Of a stretch of DNA of 10,501 nt, positions 7,825 through 10,501 are shown piece after piece. This DNA is from Burkholderiales bacterium. Its GTDB lineage: Bacteria > Pseudomonadota > Gammaproteobacteria > Burkholderiales > SG8-41. Below the pieces are notes generated by a model. It was given only the letters and a program-made list of their open reading frames with translations, was not told where the DNA came from and made no database searches. The translations under genes and the position numbers were made by a program. The stretch is taken from NCBI GenBank assembly GCA_005800795.1, contig SYEN01000196.1:1-10501 (forward strand), read 5' to 3'. How positions within the stretch are numbered: position 1 is the stretch's first letter; every line of letters starts with the position of its first letter.

Positions 7825-7944
7825 GCGGGTTTCAAAGGCCAGTTCTCGCGCGACCGCTCACCGATGTTTCCGGGCGCGCAAGCGGCGAATCAGGCATTTG
7901 TGATTGGCTATCTGCGGGCGTTGATACAGGCGGTTTATCGGTGA
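7825..7944 (+). pseudogene. 3' fragment of a second mannonate dehydratase gene
   Basis: Bases 7825-7952 align without gaps to 6776-6903, the end of the intact gene plus 8 bases past its stop, at 115 of 128 positions. The frame is open and ends at the equivalent TGA (7942-7944), reading GFKGQFSRDRSPMFPGAQ and on to the same C-terminus. The metal-ligand Asp is kept but the next His of DHSP has become Arg. There is no upstream part of the gene, so this is a non-functional remnant of a paralog or of an old duplication. Confidence 0.85.
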
Positions 7945-8001
7945 CGGATGATCATTTACGCGTAACATTTGTACTTGCACTGAATGAGCGCCACGCTTGA
8001 G

Positions 8002-8082
8002 GAAGTTGTTGCTTATCACGCCGATTTTAACGGAATGTTATACGGCGAGAATTTAAATAAGTATCTGTTTTTAAATGATATT
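8002..8082 (+). pseudogene. Regulator-like gene fragment, copy 2 (possible GntR/FCD remnant)
   Basis: This segment aligns to 6939-7019 at 64 of 81 bases without indels and reads EVVAYHADFNGMLYG then ENLNKYLFLNDIL. It follows the second uxuA-like fragment just as copy 1 follows the intact gene, though the spacer is 57 rather than 43 bases. The frame stays open to 8223, but that continuation crosses the cassette boundary at 8152/8153 and is not a real gene. The FCD assignment is the same inference as for copy 1. Confidence 0.4.
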
Positions 8083-8151
8083 TTGTGGATTTCTTTAGAA
8101 TGTTATCCGACAGTCCGGGACGTTGTCCGGCGGTTTTGCTGTAGAAAACTA

Positions 8152-8159
8152 GTTAGCCC
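8152..8159 (+). other. Left integron cassette boundary (GTTAGCCC)
   Basis: GTTAGCC fits the core-site consensus GTTRRRY, with the crossover expected after the first G (8152/8153). GTTAGCCC is the exact reverse complement of GGGCTAAC at the start of the attC at 9170-9177. That is expected because the two halves join in the excised circular cassette. No attC is visible to its left. Confidence 0.75.
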
Positions 8160-8226
8160 TCTATGGCGGTGTTCGTCAGTTCAGCCGCAACAACTCAAGC
8201 CATCACTCTTACACAGGAAATAAATC

Positions 8227-9152
8227 TTGAAAACAACATCTACCACCCACTACTCACTAAGCGCCCAAGATCAGGGAACTGTGGCTAATTTTCGTGAATA
8301 CTCTGCTCCCTTTAAGGGTGCTGCGTTCGGAGCACAAAGCAGAGAATCGTATGACGCGATGATGCGTAATGTGCCAGTACCACAGGATGTTCAATTTAAA
8401 GCTGCTATTGTTGGTGGCATTAAAGGTTTTTGGTGCACCCCCCCTCAGCCCCGTGCGGGGGTATCCATTCTCTACTTGCATGGTGGGGTTTTGTGGTGGG
8501 ATCGGCAGAAGCCTATCGACATTTTGCGGGACATTTTGCAAAGCGCGTACAAGCGGCTGTTTTTATCGCCGACTACCGTTTGGCGCCAGAACATTCATTT
8601 CCAGCAGCCCTTGAAGATGCGCATGCCGCGTATCTCGGCCTACTGGCAGAGGGAGCCACACAAATTGTCGTGGTTGGAGATTCTGCTGGGGGCGGTTTGA
8701 GTTTGTCACTCTTGTCATTGCTGCAGACTGAAGCCGCGAAGACGACACATCAGCCGGCTGCCGCAGTCGTGATGTCGCCTTGGACAGATTTATCCTTGAG
8801 CGGCGAAAGTATTGCCAGCAAAGCAGACGAGGAACTCTATTTGACCAAAGATACGCTGCAATCCTATGCTGACATGTATCTTGGTGGGGAAAAGGCAAGC
8901 CATCCGCAGGCTTTCCCTCTGAACGCGCTGCTGCATGGACTTCCGCCATTGCAAATCCATGTGGGTACGAGCGAAGTCTTGCTAGACGATTCAGTTCGTT
9001 ATACCCAGCGCGCTCATGCTGAAGCGGCTAACGTCAGCTTACATTCATGGGAAGGCATGCCTCATGTATTTCAATCTAGCCCCGGCATTTTGCAGGCAGC
9101 AGACCAATCCCTTGAAATCATGACTTCCTTTATTTCTAGTCATTTGAAATAG
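8227..9152 (+). pseudogene. Alpha/beta hydrolase (HSL-family esterase) with a frameshift
   Basis: Two frames together encode one hydrolase of about 308 residues of the hormone-sensitive-lipase family (esterases). The first frame starts at TTG 8227, supported by AGGAAA at 8215-8220, and reads to ILYLHGG. The second continues from about 8489 as FVVGSAEAYRHFAGHFA, then DYRLAPEHSFPAALEDA. Adding one G to the G run at 8485-8488 restores HGGGFVVGS, the oxyanion-hole motif. The nucleophile is in GDSAGG (Ser codon 8682) and the His in GMPHVFQ (codon 9063). The catalytic acid would be the Glu or an Asp of SEVLLDDS, where relatives have DPLxD. Without the extra base, the first frame ends at 8700 and neither half is functional. 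It is the only gene of the integron cassette. A sequencing error is a real alternative to true decay. Confidence 0.85.
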
Positions 9153-9169
9153 GTGTAATCCGAATAGCT

Positions 9170-9224
9170 GGGCTAACAATTCATTCAAGCCGACGCCTCA
9201 AAGCGGCACGGCTTAATTCAAACG
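9170..9224 (+). other. attC recombination site
   Basis: The site begins GGGCTAACAATTCATTCAAG and runs through GCCGACGCC, a short loop, then GGCACGGCTTAATTCAAACG. The inner arms AAGCCG/CGGCTT and GCC/GGC pair, with an unpaired base between them, as in the aadA type of attC. The outer box GGGCTAAC pairs perfectly with GTTAGCCC at the other end of the cassette (8152-8159). The bases after the final G (TCCATGG) do not fit GTTRRRY, so the right half-site is chromosomal rather than the start of another cassette. Confidence 0.85.
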
Positions 9225-9228
9225 TCCA

Positions 9229-9259
9229 TGGTAGGTTGTCCGCAGGCGTAAACGCACCA
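9229..9259. repeat. Candidate dispersed intergenic repeat
   Basis: TGGTAGGTTGTCCGCAGGCG continues to GCACCA, with TGGT/ACCA inverted ends. It resembles the stretch at 1-39 read on its minus strand. It begins 4 bp right of the cassette boundary. The rest of the gap to 9313 is AT-rich and shows no gene and no clear terminator for the two convergent genes. Confidence 0.3.
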
Positions 9260-9313
9260 CATGCAGCCGATCACTAATGACTTAAAAATATTAATAAAAA
9301 CAATCACTTACAA

Positions 9314-10405
9314 TCATTCGACTCTGTAACGCACAATCATCTCCGCATCCGGGTCACGCCCCAGCCCCGGCCCAGTAGGCACGGCAATGCGGCCATCGTT
9401 AACCGCAATTGCATCCCCCATCGGGCTGGCGCCCAACTCGACAAACGAATACTCCACCATGGTCTCGCGCTCGAACGTCGCGGCCATGTGTTTGCTGGCG
9501 AGCAAACCGGGGCCGAAGTACGGCGAATGCGGCACCAGCGTCACGCCGTGTTCCAACGCCAGCCGGTAGATGCGCATCATTTCGCTGATGCCGCCGATTT
9601 TGGTGACGCTGGGCTGCGCCACATCCACCGCGCCCGCTTCAAACATCGCGCGAAAATCCGCCGGGCTCATGGCGTTTTCACCGGCGGAAACGGCGATGCC
9701 GCCCTCGCGCCGCACGCGCGCCAGCGCCTTGAAATCCTCGGGTGGGAACACCGGCTCTTCCAACCACAGCAAGTCGTACGGCTTGACCTGCGCGGCCACC
9801 GCCAGCGCTTCATCCACCGTCCACGGGCAGTTGGTGTCCATCATGATTTTGATATCCGGGCCGACGGCCTCGCGCGCGGCTTTGACTTCGGTGACGGTGA
9901 TTTCGTGCAGCTTGATCGCTTTGAAGCCGCGCGCAACGGCGGCCTTGGCGTTCTTCGCCACCAGCGCCGCGTCGCCATAGCGCACCAGACTCGCGTAAGC
10001 CGGCACGCTGGTGCGCCGCGCGCCACCGAGTAGCGCCGACACGGACTTACCCGCCTTCTTGCCCGCGATGTCCCACAGCGCGATGTCGAGCCCTGACAAC
10101 GCGTACACCGCCGGGCCGGTACGCCCGACGATGTGCAGCTTGCGCTGCAAGTCATCCATCAGCCCGGCGATGTCGTCTTCGTTCCTGCCAATGGCCATCG
10201 GCGCCACCAGCTTTTCCAACGCCACGCGCGTGGCGGGCCACACCGCGTAGCCGAAGGCATCGCCCCAGCCGACAATGCCGTCTTCGGTTTCCACGCACAC
10301 CAACCGCATGGCCATCTGCCGCGGGCGTCCGGCGAATTGCGATTTGGGACCGCCGACTTCAAACGGCAGGTCGAGGGCAATGGGGGTGATGGAGCGTATG
10401 GTCAT
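9314..10405 (-). CDS. Enolase-superfamily (mandelate racemase/muconate lactonizing) enzyme, likely acid-sugar dehydratase or racemase
   Basis: A 363-residue protein with an N-terminal capping domain and a C-terminal (beta/alpha)7beta barrel. Expected Mg2+ ligands are Asp190 (MMDTN), Glu216 (LLWLEEP) and Glu243 (SAGEN), spaced as in mandelate racemase. Asp261 (DVAQPSV) and His293 (LVPHSPYFGPG) form the His-Asp dyad of the mandelate racemase subgroup. The usual KxK on barrel strand 2 reads Lys165-Leu-His167, so the second catalytic Lys is replaced. Such enzymes remove an alpha proton from a carboxylate and then dehydrate, racemise or lactonise it. ATG 10405 is supported by AGGGAA just upstream. 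It is convergent with the cassette hydrolase and alone on its strand here. With the UxuA-like gene it suggests sugar-acid catabolism; the reaction cannot be fixed from sequence alone. Confidence 0.88.
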   Translation of the reverse strand: MTIRSITPIALDLPFEVGGPKSQFAGRPRQMAMRLVCVETEDGIVGWGDAFGYAVWPATRVALEKLVAPMAIGRNEDDIAGLMDDLQRKLHIVGRTGPAVYALSGLDIALWDIAGKKAGKSVSALLGGARRTSVPAYASLVRYGDAALVAKNAKAAVARGFKAIKLHEITVTEVKAAREAVGPDIKIMMDTNCPWTVDEALAVAAQVKPYDLLWLEEPVFPPEDFKALARVRREGGIAVSAGENAMSPADFRAMFEAGAVDVAQPSVTKIGGISEMMRIYRLALEHGVTLVPHSPYFGPGLLASKHMAATFERETMVEYSFVELGASPMGDAIAVNDGRIAVPTGPGLGRDPDAEMIVRYRVE

Positions 10406-10443
10406 GACATTCCCTGGAGAGAAAAAACAGCAACACTTAAGCT

Positions 10444-10501
10444 GTCATTCCCGCGTAGGCGGGAATCCATAACCGTGTCTCAAGTGGCACTGTGTTATGG
10501 G
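10444..10501. repeat. REP/dRS3-like palindromic element, copy 2 (cut by window edge)
   Basis: The left arm 10444-10471 begins GTCATTCCCGCGTAGGCGGG and contains ATTCCC-N8-GGGAAT. The 24-bp centre and TGTGTTATGGG follow exactly as in copy 1 at 5776-5855, and the right arm runs off the window. It lies upstream of the enolase-superfamily gene. Confidence 0.85.

Larger units (their letters stand above)
8153..9224 (+). mobile_element. Solitary integron gene cassette carrying an alpha/beta hydrolase
   Basis: This 1072-bp unit has the full anatomy of a gene cassette: a TTAGCCC start, a 74-bp leader, one gene on the plus strand filling nearly all the space, and an attC starting 17 bp after its stop. 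There is no integrase gene and no neighbouring attC, so it is not inside a visible array. Joining the flanks gives a candidate empty target AACTAG|TCCATGG, consistent with insertion at a secondary site that supplied the left G and the right T. Its base composition is more AT-rich than that of the flanking metabolic genes. Confidence 0.75.

Noticed and set aside
7984..8223. 79-codon open frame
   Set aside because: Its first part is the second regulator-like fragment and the rest crosses the cassette boundary at 8152/8153, so it is a chance fusion of a remnant with cassette leader DNA.
8485..8488. Phase variation or programmed frameshift at the hydrolase G run
   Set aside because: A run of four Gs is too short for typical slipped-strand switching and no slippery heptamer with a downstream structure is evident; simple deletion or sequencing error is more likely.
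1..10501. CRISPR arrays, tRNA or rRNA genes, phage genes
   Set aside because: No regularly spaced repeats, cloverleaf-like sequences, ribosomal motifs or phage structural genes were recognised on either strand.

Overview
The window looks like a piece of a betaproteobacterial chromosome, probably Burkholderiales-like. The evidence is a fairly GC-rich gene set, a Bug/TctC-type periplasmic binding protein without its membrane subunits, NDP-forming acyl-CoA ligase and acyl-CoA dehydrogenase genes, and dispersed intergenic palindromes of the GTCATTCCCGCG type. The taxon is inferred from these gene families; no marker gene is present.

Layout. On the minus strand at 40-3356, an NDP-forming acyl-CoA synthetase and an acyl-CoA dehydrogenase lie 44 bp apart and probably form an acid-activation and oxidation operon. 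Diverging from them at 3466-6895 are an MFS transporter, a TctC/Bug solute-binding protein and a mannonate-dehydratase-family enzyme, with an 80-bp palindromic repeat before the last gene. On the minus strand at 9314-10405 is an enolase-superfamily (mandelate racemase/muconate lactonizing) enzyme, and a second copy of the palindrome runs off the right edge. The set suggests uptake and breakdown of sugar acids or other small carboxylic acids, but no substrate can be read from the sequence.

The interesting part is the accretion zone 6896-9313 between the two dehydratase-type genes. It holds, in order: (1) a short decayed reading frame that may be part of a GntR/FCD-type regulator; (2) an intact higBA toxin-antitoxin operon whose promoter contains a palindromic operator candidate and whose start point nearly coincides with the higB start codon; (3) a second, diverged copy of the 3' end of the mannonate dehydratase gene plus the same regulator-like fragment, so the TA module sits between two imperfect direct repeats about 1.05 kb apart; (4) a solitary integron gene cassette (8153-9224) carrying an alpha/beta hydrolase and ending in a recognisable attC site. 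The first 8 bases at the cassette's left boundary (GTTAGCCC) are the exact reverse complement of the first 8 bases of the attC (GGGCTAAC), as expected for a cassette whose ends were joined in a circle. No integrase and no second attC is visible, so this looks like a lone cassette inserted at a secondary site.

The cassette hydrolase is broken by an apparent one-base deletion exactly in the codons of its HGGG oxyanion-hole motif. This is either a real pseudogene or a sequencing error in a G run.
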